Of a stretch of DNA of 64,000 bases, positions 10,001-21,582 are shown piece by piece. The position numbers and the translations under genes are program-made. This DNA is from Nephrocerus scutellatus (taxonomy: Eukaryota > Arthropoda > Insecta > Diptera > Pipunculidae). The stretch lies in the NCBI GenBank assembly GCA_947095585.1, contig OX352761.1:64432882-64496881 (forward strand). The letters run 5' to 3'. How positions within the stretch are numbered: position 1 is the stretch's first letter; every line of letters starts with the position of its first letter. The notes beneath the pieces were generated by a model. The model did no database searches, had not been told where the DNA came from, and worked only from the letters and a program-made list of their open reading frames with translations.

Positions 10001-12228
10001 AGTCTATGCAGCACATGACATTTAGAGCCATCATAGGTTGCTTTAATAATAGCTATTAGTTTATCGGGTATACCTCTCCTGCGCAAGGCGAGCCAGATAA
10101 ACTGTCTGTTGAACTGTCAAACGCCTTCTCAAAATCGATTAACAGCAGGTGCAGTGGTGATCGGAATTCAACGCACTGTTCAATAACGATCCGCAGGGTG
10201 TTTATGTGGTCTACACAGGAGGACCCAGTGCGGAAACCTGCTTGTTCGGCATCGAGTGTATCTTCCAGATGTTCCTTAATACGCTCAAGTACTACTTTGG
10301 CTATTACTTTTGCAACTTCAGGGAGAACGCAAATGCCTCTCCAGTTTTCGCACTCCATAAGACTACCTTTTTTTAGGGAGCTTGACAATCATTCCCTTCT
10401 TCCACTCGTCGGGGAAACTTTCTACCTCCCAAGCTCTCTCTACAAGAGGATATAAAAGCTCTGCTGATTTTGGAGCGGCACGCAGAAGATCTGCGGTATA
10501 CCATCTAGTCCTACTGACATGTTGCTCTTTAGTGCGTTGACCGCGGTAGCGATCTCATCTTTACTGGGAGTTGAGGTGCGAATTCGGAAAATTGTTTCTT
10601 TCGGCAGCTCCGTTTGATTAGGGTGCATATCGTTAGCGAATACACGGTTAAGGAACGTAGAGAAATGCTCTTCCATCGCTTGGACTGATCCTCATCTGAA
10701 ACGAGTACTGCACCATCTAGGATGTTGGCTAGAGTGGTGACCACCTGTCAGCTCTTTGGTGGTTCTGTAAACGGTTCCGCTATCGCCTGTTCCTGCTCGC
10801 TGCTTCCTCGGCTTCGGAGGCCAGGTTGTTAATATAATTACGTTTGTCACGTCTTACACTATGCTGCACTTCTCTCGTTTTGCTTCGATACAGGGACTCT
10901 AGCTCGATCCTCGCTGCTGCTTTAAGCTTTAAGTAGCTTACGTTCTTCAATCCGCCTCCAGGTATCTTCGGTAAGCCACGTGCCGTGCGTGCACAGATGA
11001 GAAAATATTTTTCACAGCCTTCCAATGTTCTTGGATGGTTGTCGGCAGTGAGCTTCTTATATCTTCCACTCCTTGCGATAAATGATCCCTTAATTGTTGG
11101 CGTACTGAGGGGATCTTTAGCCGGCCGATGTTATACCTAGGCATTCGGGTGATATTGCGGATTCTTTGAACTGGACAGTAGCTACCACGAGGTGATGATC
11201 CCGTACCATACCCATGTCGGCTTCTCATCTGTTTCGGACGTCTTAAAGACAGCTCCTAAAATGTCGGCTGATCGATTTGATTGGATGATGATTGCCTGTC
11301 AGTTTACACCCAGCTGACTTTGTGGCAGGTCTTATGCTCAAACATGGTGCCTCCTATGACAAGTTGGTTGGTGTTGCAGAAATCAACAAAGCTTTCACCA
11401 TTGTCATTTCGTTTGCCGAGGCCGTGCTTCCCAATTCACATGTTTGAGTCCTTCATTATCGTTGCCTAACTTTGTATTTAAGTCCCCCATCACGATGACG
11501 ATATCTCCGTTCGGCGTTGCGTTGGAAAGAGCGCTTAGCTGATTGTAGAAGTTGTCTTTTTCATCCTCAGTCGAAGGATTCGTTGTGGCGCAACACTGTA
11601 TAATCGTGATGCGCCGTACTCTAGTCCGAAATCTGGCCGATAAGATGTGGGTGCTAGGAAATTAGGTCTCTGCGTGCTGTTGGCGTTAGCACCAGACCCA
11701 CTCCAGATTCACGGGGGCTGTCGGAGGGTTTGGCGGAGTAGAGTAGCACTGTGTTACGCGTTGGGGATTGGTACTCTCCCGCGTTGAACCATCTTACTTC
11801 ACTCACTTCCAGTATGTCCAAATTATATCAAAGAAACTCACCTGCCAGTTGAAGAAATCTGGCATTTTGAGGTCCTTCAATCCCTGAGTCAAGGAGCGTC
11901 CTCACATTCCAGAAACCAATCTTAGTCCAGGTACAATAGCCAAAAGTCGTCATTATTTGATCATTACTTATCCGAGGCGTTGTATCGGTTTCAGTATCGG
12001 GCATTTTTTAGTACCGCAGGGTGCTAACCCACATTACGTAGACTAGAAACGCTAGACCGTTCGTACTACATATATAAGGATTTATACACATAGTTTCCCG
12101 GGGACCACCACTAGGAGGTAGAGCAAGCACTACATCACGAACTTGATTGTTGCGCTACTGGCCCAAACCAAGTTTTGAGCAGTCAGTAGTTTCCGGATCA
12201 ATCGCAATGCAGATCGCCAAATAGATAG
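10001..12228 (-). mobile_element. RTE-like non-LTR fragment inside BEL, copy 1
   Basis: Transcribed right to left. An ATG near 12003 starts an endonuclease of the type often annotated 'craniofacial development protein 2' (KIGFWNVRTL, LDILEVSEVRW, IVMGDLNTKLG). This is characteristic of RTE-like elements. RT blocks follow at about 10744-10001 (VGLDGIP, GFRTGSSCVDHINTLR, DFEKAFDS, ATYDG.KCHVLH). It stops before the catalytic YADD block. In this copy a stop disrupts the endonuclease at the codon that is Arg in copy 2. The 3' end is missing, which is unusual because target-primed insertion normally truncates 5' ends. Confidence 0.75.
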
Positions 12229-12599
12229 GAGGTAGACTGGAAAACGAAAATATGTCGGAGAAGGAAAGGCATCCATACATACTACCACGCAACAGTAGAT
12301 TAACTAAATTGCTAATCAAACATATTCACGAGAAAACGCTGCATGGAAGAATTAAACTACTTTTATCCACACTTCACCGGTCGTTCTGGGTGATTCAAGC
12401 TAAATCTGCAGCACGTCAAATTATCCACAATTGCGTGCGAAGTCACCGTTTCAATGCAGTCTCTAGTAACCAGATTATGGGAATGCTTCCAACTCCACGA
12501 GTCACAACATCGCGTCCATTTACACACACGGGTATTGACTATGCCGGACCAATTCAAATCCGTATTTTTAAAGGCAGAGGGAGACGATCAACGAAGGGC
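12229..12599 (+). pseudogene. BEL integrase N-terminal zinc region, copy 1 unit 1
   Basis: Reads RHPYILPRNSRLTKLLIKHI, then LHGR, FWVIQAKSAARQIIHNCVRS and TGIDYAGPI. This is the H2C2 zinc domain plus the first catalytic Asp (GIDYAGP) of a BEL integrase. The second zinc Cys is Ser (CVRSH). The frame ends in GRGGQ where the CR1-like insertion begins, and the target duplication GAAGGGC is at 12593-12599. The rest of integrase resumes only at about 21583. Confidence 0.85.
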
Positions 12600-13468
12600 A
12601 GAGGCGGACAATAAATAAAGCTCCGTTAGGGTGAGCAATGTTCAAAGACCGTGTTCCACTGTTTTGCATTCTATCCAACTGCGTCGCAAAAAATTTCTTG
12701 GTTGGAGGCGGTTTCCGTCCGAATACAATTGGCAATTACACCGTCTGGCACGTAATTCTGCGACATTAACTATCTGTTATAAAGTGACCACTTCACAACT
12801 TAGTTACACAGCATTGCAACACAGTTGCAGTGTTGCAATCCTAAATCAATGCCCTATAACAATCTTGCTATACTCACATCCGTTGAACCAACATCCGCTA
12901 TTTCACAATCCCAAATCAATACCTACATAGTTGCAACCTTGCAACTATTTATTACAACAATTAATACAGCGCCCTAAATCAATGTCCGTTATTGCCCAAT
13001 ACCAGAGCAATAAACCCCAACTAATAAACAAAACCAATAACACACAGCAATCAAACCAAATGTACATTATGCCGACGCAGCATATAGTACACAGTACAAA
13101 CGGTCGAGTCATTGTACTGATGCGGTGCCGTACGAGGCCCTATGCTGATGTCATATTTCTCTATCCATTCACCCCAACTTACATATTGCGCAACCGCACT
13201 GCAATATGATTCAAATGTAGGTCACAACCGCATACATGAATTTGATTTCCTCTTTCGCGCATTAGGATAGGTCAGTATTAAAAGCTCGAACGTGTTGAAT
13301 TTGATGTTGTGAGCTTTCATATAGGAATCTTTGATAGTAAAAGCTCTAATACCGAGGTTTCGTTATTGGAACCGAGGCAGAATATAGGCAGTCACATAGA
13401 GTATCAGGAACAGTCATATAGTCATATAGAGTACCATCAGCCAGACTGGTAATAAGCAGTCAGATAAC
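12600..13468 (+). mobile_element. CR1/L2-like insertion, 5' part (unit 1, first piece)
   Basis: This begins directly after the GAAGGGC duplication with AGAGGCGGAC. A short frame, MFKDRVPLFC, opens at 12638 and closes after about 44 codons. From about 12745 the sequence enters the LTR-like stretch that recurs at 15090, 18909, 23404 and 35220. In this copy it is cut at GTCCAACAC (13468), where another non-LTR 3' end is attached. No function is assigned to the short frames. Confidence 0.65.
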
Positions 13469-13668
13469 AGAGTCCAACACTTTTTGAATGACTTCTGCAG
13501 AAGCTGCATGGATGAGGAGGAAGAGTCCATCTTTTCTGTGCTTTTCCAGCCCTCTCCCAAGAACGTAAACTCCATATGGGAGCTTTACTCTACAACGACA
13601 CTTATGATTTCATCAACATTGACATTGGTAGTCTCCTTTGTTTCATACGAAGCCTAACCTAACCTAAT
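13469..13668 (+). mobile_element. 3' end of an R1/I-type non-LTR element, 5'-truncated
   Basis: The frame reads FCRSCMDEEEES, matching the Cys-rich C-terminal block found downstream of RNase H in R1/LOA/I-group elements. It ends in CCTAACCTAACCTAA, a short tail repeat. It is 200 bases long, so strongly 5'-truncated. It occurs only in unit 1 and is absent from the other copies of the surrounding sequence, so it inserted after the first duplication. The tail is not evidence of a telomere. Confidence 0.6.
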
Positions 13669-14009
13669 CAAATGATTGTGACAAGTGGAATGAATCTTAA
13701 TTTGCATATCCAACATGGAACAGATTTGGTTACCCAGAACAATAAATTCGACGCGCCAAATTTAATCGCTGCTAAATCTATTTCAGCGAATGAAAATTCT
13801 ATTTTAAAATATATAAAGAAAAATTCATTGAAAGAAATAATTGTTTATTCGTGAATCTATTTCTGCGAAAGGATATTTTCTTCCTAAAAATCCTTCACAC
13901 AAATGAAACTTATGTTTAACTATTATACCGAAATCAAATCAGAACTCAAATGTAAATTTTAACTATTTTAAAAGCAAATCAAAAATTTTGCTTAACTTTA
14001 GATGAATGT

Positions 14010-14157
14010 GGGCGCCGTGGCTCAGTGGAAATGCGCACGGCTACGGAGCAGGAGGTTCGTGGTTCGAAACTCAGTAACACCAAAAGTATTTTTCACGGTG
14101 TCTTACCTCTCGCGAATGGTTGACAAACGTTCCGAGAGTAATAATTTGTCACGGAAA
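14010..14157 (+). mobile_element. tRNA-derived SINE head, copy 1
   Basis: Begins GGGCGCCGTGG. The pol III A box TGGCTCAGTGG is at 14018-14028 and the B box GGTTCGAAAC at 14061-14070. The downstream sequence through TTTTTCACGGTGTC and TTGTCACGGAAAG matches the minus-strand SINE at 43436-43674. The 3' half and tail are missing, and it is joined to hAT coding sequence at about 14157. It is read through in a 142-codon open frame together with hAT sequence. It is not a functional tRNA gene. Confidence 0.8.
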
Positions 14158-15080
14158 GATTCTCAATTCGTTTTTGTGTCCAAATATAATGGAGCAGCCG
14201 TTATGGTTAAATTTGGGAAGTTAGCTCCTGCCTTCCATTTGCAATGCTACACACATGGAATTCATCTGGCTGTTTTGGATACCCTTTTTGGTTCCACTAA
14301 GAGAGAATTATTATTGCGAAAAAATCAGCAGCACCAAGTAGACCAATTATTAGATGATGAAAGCGACATTGAGGTATTGAAAGTAATGATGATGGTCTTG
14401 ATAAAGACGAAAATCCAGCATTTCATATAAACATGTCATATGAATACATATGAATGAATATGAATACATGATTCAAATATATGTGACCTTAAATTCAACT
14501 AAGTAAACCCTCAAATCCAGGATACAGTAAAACAGATCCGCAAGATATCATAATTTTTCAGGAAATCGCCAGTGCGCAACAAAATTCTTCAGCAAAGTTT
14601 TGAATTATAATTTGGCAAAGAATTAAACTTATCTTTAGACTGCACGACAAGGTGGAATGAATAGCTTGTTAGATATGTTGGAAAGATTTGAGCAAATTAG
14701 AATTTCGATTAGAAAAAATCTATACAAAATTAATACTACACATCTACTTTAAAACGAAGATCAGCTGTTCCAAATAGTAAGAGCATTAATTGCTTGTTTA
14801 CGACCAGTAAAATTAGCGCCCGAAGTATTATGTAAACGTGATATGGCTTTAATAAAAAGTTTCGTTTGTAATAGAAACGTTAAATGCGTTAGATAATTCA
14901 ATATCTCAAGAATTTCGAGTACTACAAAGTTTTAAATGGTAAAAAATCGTTGAAGTTGAAAATGAAGATAGCGTATTTTCCGATACGAAAAACAATATAC
15001 AAGCAGAAATGCCAGCAAATGTTTAGAAACAACCGTTTCTACCAATCTATCGATTTTTATAATGTTCACTTAAAAATGAA
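14158..15080 (+). pseudogene. hAT transposase remnant, copy 1
   Basis: The reading frame after the SINE head gives NGAAVMVKFGKLAP, then QCYTHGIHLAVLDTLF, a block typical of hAT transposases (DGA.VM...HQLCY.HGIHLAV). Farther on, in other frames, are CTTRWN and LIACLRPVKLAPEVLCKRD, also hAT-like. Stops and shifts abound. No terminal inverted repeats or 8 bp target duplication were found, so only part of the element is present. Confidence 0.75.
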
Positions 15081-15089
15081 TTTTGAACG

Positions 15090-16135
15090 ACATTAACTAT
15101 CTGTTATAAAGTGACCACTTCACAACTTAGTTACACAGCATTGCAACACAGTTGCAGTGTTGCAATCCTAAATCAATGCCCTATAACAATCTTGCTATAT
15201 ACACATCCGTTGAACCAACATCCGCTATTTCACAATCCCAAATCAATACCTACATAGTTGCAACCTTGCAACTATTTATTACAACAATTAATACAGCGCC
15301 CTAAATCAATGTCCGTTATTGCCCAATACCAGAGCAATAAACCCCAACTAATAAACAAAACCAATAACACACAGCAATCAAACCAAATGTACATTATGCC
15401 GACGCAGCATATAGTACACAGTACAAACGGTCGAGTCATTGTACTGATGCGGTGCCGTACGAGGCCCTATGCTGATGTCATATTTCTCTATCCATTCACC
15501 CCAACTTACATATTGCGCAACCGCACTGCAATATGATTCAAATGTAGGTCACAACCGCATACATGAATTTGATTTCCTCTTTCGCGCATTAGGATAGGTC
15601 AGTATTAAAAGCTCGAACGTGTTGAATTTGATGTTGTGAGCTTTCATATAGGAATCTTTGATAGTAAAAGCTCTAATACCGAGGTTTCGTTATTGGAACC
15701 GAGGCAGAATATAGGCAGTCACATAGAGTATCAGGAACAGTCATATAGTCATATAGAGTACCATCAGCCAGACTGGTAATAAGCAGTCAGATAACAGAGT
15801 CCAACACAAAGTTATTTTACTAAATCAAACACAAAGTGATTGTACAAAGTGAATATACCTTACTAAATCAAACACAAAGTTATTATACAAAGTGAATATA
15901 CCTTACTAAATCAAACACAAAGTTATTATACAAAGTGATTATACCTTACTAAATCAAACTCAAAGTTATTATCCTATCAATATCGCGTCTTATTTAAACC
16001 TATAAGTACCAAAATTGTGTGAATGTTTAATTTTAAGAATAAGTTTTAATAAAACTAGATTAAAGAAAACCAACCATAAACTTGCTTATTGATTTATTTG
16101 GACAACAACCATCGTGAAAAACAGGAAACCCAAAA
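15090..16135 (+). repeat. LTR-like block with 43 bp tandem repeats
   Basis: Begins CGACATTAACTATCTG, followed by TGTTATAAAG. The region 15806-15975 contains about 3.5 copies of a 43 bp unit (AAAGTTATTATACAAAGTGA, then CCTTACTAAATCAAAC). It then has a TATTTAAACC box, an AATAAAA signal and the phrase CCAACCATAAACTTGC, similar in style to the BEL LTR end. These features suggest an old LTR, but I could not find matching target duplications, so the label is tentative. Short open frames here lack domains. Confidence 0.5.
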
Positions 16136-16142
16136 TAATGTA

Positions 16143-17461
16143 AGCTAGTATTAGAACCTCTTTATAAGAGCTAATACTACAACATATTTGTAATGCAAAA
16201 CGGAACTACTTCTCTTAAAATATTGTGTCCCTCTCTCCCATTGAAACAACTGTGGAGAAAACTTCACGATATTGGTATTGGGGACAAAGTTTTCCATTTG
16301 ACTGTCAACTGGACCCAACTGAGCTGAATAACCATTTTCTTACATCTGCATCACCTAGCTCTCGCTTATTGACTCCAGTGACGTATCATAATGTTTGTCT
16401 CTCGACTTTTGAATTTTCCACTTTTTCTGAGGTAGACGTGACGAGTAGCATCATGTCACTACATTCTAACTCAGCTGGAGACGATGGTATATCTTTAAAA
16501 TTCTTAAAATTGATTATTCCAGTGATCCTTAGCCCCCTGTCACATATTTTTAACTTTTGCATTACTTCTTCATCGTTTCCGAATACTTGGAAACTTGCTA
16601 AAATAATTCCAGTTGCAAAAAAAGCTAATGCCTCCATTCCAACCGACTTCCGACCAATAAGTATACTGTCGTGCATATCAAAAATTTTTGAAAAACTAAT
16701 TACAAAGCAGATCACATTCTATATTAGTGCCCACAAGCTTTTGTCTCCATTGTAATCCGGTTTCAGCCCTCAGCATAGTTGCAAGACAGCAATGGTAAAA
16801 GTGATGGACGACATTCGAAACTCGTTTGATGATTATCATATTACTTTACTTTGCTTGTTAGATTTCTCTAACGCCTTTGACACCATAAATCATAATATTC
16901 TCTGTAATAAACTCAGACAACTATTTGGATTTGGAGATAACTCTGTTAAGCTTTTAAGGGACTATCTCTCTAACAGGTATCAGAGAGTTCTTGTTGGCGA
17001 TTCTTACTCTTCTTACTGTTGAGTTGAGACCGGCGTTCCACAAGGCTCCATTTTGGGTCCGGTTTTATTTTGCATTTATATAAACGACTTAACATGTGTT
17101 CTTAAAAACTGTAACTTTCATCTTTATGCTGATGATCTTCAAATTTACATTTCGAGGCCAATAGGCGCGATTCGATACGTGCATAAGCTTCGTAGATACG
17201 ATCACACCTCAGCCCTGTTCAATAACGTTTTCGGTTGCCCTCTGAGGCGGCTTCTGGACGCCAGAAACTGTATCTTCCTACATAATATCATTGTAGCACG
17301 TACCCCGGCGTACCTATTCAATAAACTGCGTTTTACCCGATCCTCCAGGAATAGCACTCTTATTATACCGAAATATAATTTTCTTAATTCCTCAAGGCAC
17401 TTCCTCGTTCATGCCACCCGACTGTGGAACTCATTGCCGCCTTCTCTAAAATTAATAGCTA
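16143..17461 (+). pseudogene. CR1/L2-like reverse transcriptase, unit 1 first copy
   Basis: The RT runs from about 16225. Blocks are DPTELNNHFL, SAGDDGISLKFLK, NTWKLAKIIPVAKK, FRPISILSCISKIFE, then a stop before SGFSPQHSCKTA. It continues with LLDFSNAFDTINH, a stop in YC*VETGVPQGS, and the catalytic YADD at 17125-17136. Directly after YADDLQIYISRP the sequence jumps to the C-terminal tail (LFNKLRFTRSSRN, RLWNSLPPSLK), so the thumb region is deleted. All copies share the stops and the deletion. This copy is cut at 17461. Confidence 0.85.
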
Positions 17462-17487
17462 CAATTACAATATACAATTAATATATA
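17462..17487. other. 26-base junction filler between tandem copies
   Basis: CAATTACAATATACAATTAA and a few more bases separate the two 3.8 kb copies. The filler is absent from the other copies of either flank. It is built from short AT-rich words that resemble adjacent sequence, as in templated end joining. Confidence 0.75.
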
Positions 17488-17828
17488 CAAATGATTGTGA
17501 CAAGTGGAATGAATCTTAATTTGCATATCCAACATGGAACAGATTTGGTTACCCAGAACAATAAATTCGACGCGCCAAATTTAATCGCTGCTTAATCTAT
17601 TTCAGCGAATGAAAATTCTATTTTAAAATATATAAAGAAAAATTCATTGAAAGAAATAATTGTTTATTCGTGAATCTATTTCTGCGAAAGGATATTTTCT
17701 TCCTAAAAATCCTTCACACAAATGAAACTTATGTTTAACTATTATACCGAAATCAAATCAGAACTCAAATGTAAATTTTAACTATTTTAAAAGCAAATCA
17801 AAAATTTTGCTTAACTTTAGATGAATGT

Positions 17829-17976
17829 GGGCGCCGTGGCTCAGTGGAAATGCGCACGGCTACGGAGCAGGAGGTTCGTGGTTCGAAACTCAGTAACACC
17901 AAAAGTATTTTTCACGGTGTCTTACCTCTCGCGAATGGTTGACAAACGTTCCGAGAGTAATAATTTGTCACGGAAA
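17829..17976 (+). mobile_element. tRNA-derived SINE head, copy 2
   Basis: Duplicate of 14010-14157 by the 3.8 kb duplication. The A box is at 17837-17847 and the B box at 17880-17889. Confidence 0.8.
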
Positions 17977-18899
17977 GATTCTCAATTCGTTTTTGTGTCC
18001 AAATATAATGGAGCAGCCGTTATGGTTAAATTTGGGAAGTTAGCTCCTGCCTTCCATTTGCAATGCTACACACATGGAATTCATCTGGCTGTTTTGGATA
18101 CCCTTTTTGGTTCCACTAAGAGAGAATTATTATTGCGAAAAAATCAGCAGCACCAAGTAGACCAATTATTAGATGATGAAAGCGACATTGAGGTATTGAA
18201 AGTAATGATGATGGTCTTGATAAAGACGAAAATCCAGCATTTCATATAAACATGTCATATGAATACATATGAATGAATATGAATACATGATTCAAATATA
18301 TGTGACCTTAAATTCAACTAAGTAAACCCTCAAATCCAGGATACAGTAAAACAGATCCGCAAGATATCATAATTTTTCAGGAAATCGCCAGTGCGCAACA
18401 AAATTCTTCAGCAAAGTTTTGAATTATAATTTGGCAAAGAATTAAACTTATCTTTAGACTGCACGACAAGGTGGAATGAATAGCTTGTTAGATATGTTGG
18501 AAAGATTTGAGCAAATTAGAATTTCGATTAGAAAAAATCTATACAAAATTAATACTACACATCTACTTTAAAACGAAGATCAGCTGTTCCAAATAGTAAG
18601 AGCATTAATTGCTTGTTTACGACCAGTAAAATTAGCGCCCGAAGTATTATGTAAACGTGATATGGCTTTAATAAAAAGTTTCGTTTGTAATAGAAACGTT
18701 AAATGCGTTAGATAATTCAATATCTCAAGAATTTCGAGTACTACAAAGTTTTAAATGGTAAAAAATCGTTGAAGTTGAAAATGAAGATAGCGTATTTTCC
18801 GATACGAAAAACAATATACAAGCAGAAATGCCAGCAAATGTTTAGAAACAACCGTTTCTACCAATCTATCGATTTTTATAATGTTCACTTAAAAATGAA
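17977..18899 (+). pseudogene. hAT transposase remnant, copy 2
   Basis: Duplicate of the hAT remnant at 14158-15080, with the same stops. It carries the GIHLAVLDTLF and CTTRWN blocks. Confidence 0.75.
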
Positions 18900-18908
18900 T
18901 TTTGAACG

Positions 18909-19954
18909 ACATTAACTATCTGTTATAAAGTGACCACTTCACAACTTAGTTACACAGCATTGCAACACAGTTGCAGTGTTGCAATCCTAAATCAATGCCC
19001 TATAACAATCTTGCTATATACACATCCGTTGAACCAACATCCGCTATTTCACAATCCCAAATCAATACCTACATAGTTGCAACCTTGCAACTATTTATTA
19101 CAACAATTAATACAGCGCCCTAAATCAATGTCCGTTATTGCCCAATACCAGAGCAATAAACCCCAACTAATAAACAAAACCAATAACACACAGCAATCAA
19201 ACCAAATGTACATTATGCCGACGCAGCATATAGTACACAGTACAAACGGTCGAGTCATTGTACTGATGCGGTGCCGTACGAGGCCCTATGCTGATGTCAT
19301 ATTTCTCTATCCATTCACCCCAACTTACATATTGCGCAACCGCACTGCAATATGATTCAAATGTAGGTCACAACCGCATACATGAATTTGATTTCCTCTT
19401 TCGCGCATTAGGATAGGTCAGTATTAAAAGCTCGAACGTGTTGAATTTGATGTTGTGAGCTTTCATATAGGAATCTTTGATAGTAAAAGCTCTAATACCG
19501 AGGTTTCGTTATTGGAACCGAGGCAGAATATAGGCAGTCACATAGAGTATCAGGAACAGTCATATAGTCATATAGAGTACCATCAGCCAGACTGGTAATA
19601 AGCAGTCAGATAACAGAGTCCAACACAAAGTTATTTTACTAAATCAAACACAAAGTGATTGTACAAAGTGAATATACCTTACTAAATCAAACACAAAGTT
19701 ATTATACAAAGTGAATATACCTTACTAAATCAAACACAAAGTTATTATACAAAGTGATTATACCTTACTAAATCAAACTCAAAGTTATTATCCTATCAAT
19801 ATCGCGTCTTATTTAAACCTATAAGTACCAAAATTGTGTGAATGTTTAATTTTAAGAATAAGTTTTAATAAAACTAGATTAAAGAAAACCAACCATAAAC
19901 TTGCTTATTGATTTATTTGGACAACAACCATCGTGAAAAACAGGAAACCCAAAA
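18909..19954 (+). repeat. LTR-like block, second copy
   Basis: Same as 15090-16135, including the 43 bp tandem repeats at about 19625-19794. Confidence 0.5.
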
Positions 19955-19961
19955 TAATGTA

Positions 19962-21582
19962 AGCTAGTATTAGAACCTCTTTATAAGAGCTAATACTACA
20001 ACATATTTGTAATGCAAAACGGAACTACTTCTCTTAAAATATTGTGTCCCTCTCTCCCATTGAAACAACTGTGGAGAAAACTTCACGATATTGGTATTGG
20101 GGACAAAGTTTTCCATTTGACTGTCAACTGGACCCAACTGAGCTGAATAACCATTTTCTTACATCTGCATCACCTAGCTCTCGCTTATTGACTCCAGTGA
20201 CGTATCATAATGTTTGTCTCTCGACTTTTGAATTTTCCACTTTTTCTGAGGTAGACGTGACGAGTAGCATCATGTCACTACATTCTAACTCAGCTGGAGA
20301 CGATGGTATATCTTTAAAATTCTTAAAATTGATTATTCCAGTGATCCTTAGCCCCCTGTCACATATTTTTAACTTTTGCATTACTTCTTCATCGTTTCCG
20401 AATACTTGGAAACTTGCTAAAATAATTCCAGTTGCAAAAAAAGCTAATGCCTCCATTCCAACCGACTTCCGACCAATAAGTATACTGTCGTGCATATCAA
20501 AAATTTTTGAAAAACTAATTACAAAGCAGATCACATTCTATATTAGTGCCCACAAGCTTTTGTCTCCATTGTAATCCGGTTTCAGCCCTCAGCATAGTTG
20601 CAAGACAGCAATGGTAAAAGTGATGGACGACATTCGAAACTCGTTTGATGATTATCATATTACTTTACTTTGCTTGTTAGATTTCTCTAACGCCTTTGAC
20701 ACCATAAATCATAATATTCTCTGTAATAAACTCAGACAACTATTTGGATTTGGAGATAACTCTGTTAAGCTTTTAAGGGACTATCTCTCTAACAGGTATC
20801 AGAGAGTTCTTGTTGGCGATTCTTACTCTTCTTACTGTTGAGTTGAGACCGGCGTTCCACAAGGCTCCATTTTGGGTCCGGTTTTATTTTGCATTTATAT
20901 AAACGACTTAACATGTGTTCTTAAAAACTGTAACTTTCATCTTTATGCTGATGATCTTCAAATTTACATTTCGAGGCCAATAGGCGCGATTCGATACGTG
21001 CATAAGCTTCGTAGATACGATCACACCTCAGCCCTGTTCAATAACGTTTTCGGTTGCCCTCTGAGGCGGCTTCTGGACGCCAGAAACTGTATCTTCCTAC
21101 ATAATATCATTGTAGCACGTACCCCGGCGTACCTATTCAATAAACTGCGTTTTACCCGATCCTCCAGGAATAGCACTCTTATTATACCGAAATATAATTT
21201 TCTTAATTCCTCAAGGCACTTCCTCGTTCATGCCACCCGACTGTGGAACTCATTGCCGCCTTCTCTAAAATTAATAGCTAACGCATCGCGCTTCCGGAGG
21301 GCTATCTACGATCATTATAATTTGCAATAATTCCCCCATGAACCCTGCTTTCTATTACTCCATCCTTTCTTTCTTTTTAATTTTGTTCCTATACTTTCTT
21401 TATTTTAGTTTGTTTTTAACCTCTAAATTTTTCTACTTTATCGAGTCTTACTATCTCAAGTTTGTTAGCTTATATCACAGTTTCATACTTGCATTTATTA
21501 GCTAAAAAACCCTGTACACTATAAGACTCAGTCTTTTGTACTTATACTTAAGATCATAAATAAAAATGAAATGAAATGAATG
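19962..21582 (+). pseudogene. CR1/L2-like RT with complete 3' end
   Basis: The same RT as at 16143, but complete to the stop after RRAIYDHYNLQ (21330). It is followed by an untranslated tail ending in ATGAAATGAAATGAAT, a short-repeat terminus typical of CR1/L2-type elements. At the right border the flank has lost about 8 bases of the target site (TGAATTGCAG here, against TGAAGGGCTATATTGCAG in the other copies). Confidence 0.85.

Larger units (their letters stand above)
13669..17461 (+). repeat. 3.8 kb tandem duplication, first copy
   Basis: The copy begins CAAATGATTGTGACAAG and ends AATTAATAGCTA, within the C-terminal RT sequence. It recurs at 17488-21280 with an offset of 3,819. I noticed a single substitution (A at 13774, T at 17593). 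Content in order: unassigned 5' stretch, SINE head, hAT remnant, LTR-like block, and CR1-like RT. Confidence 0.93.
17488..21280 (+). repeat. 3.8 kb tandem duplication, second copy
   Basis: Repeats 13669-17461 almost perfectly: unassigned 5' stretch, SINE head, hAT remnant, LTR-like block and RT. Unlike the first copy, it continues into the true end of the CR1-like element. Confidence 0.93.

Noticed and set aside
13650..13668. CCTAACCTAACCTAA as an interstitial telomere repeat
   Set aside because: Only three copies, located exactly at the end of a non-LTR 3' fragment, so it is better read as that element's tail.
14010..14082. A functional tRNA gene
   Set aside because: A and B boxes are present but no proper acceptor stem pairing or anticodon arm is evident, and the sequence matches a SINE head elsewhere in the window.
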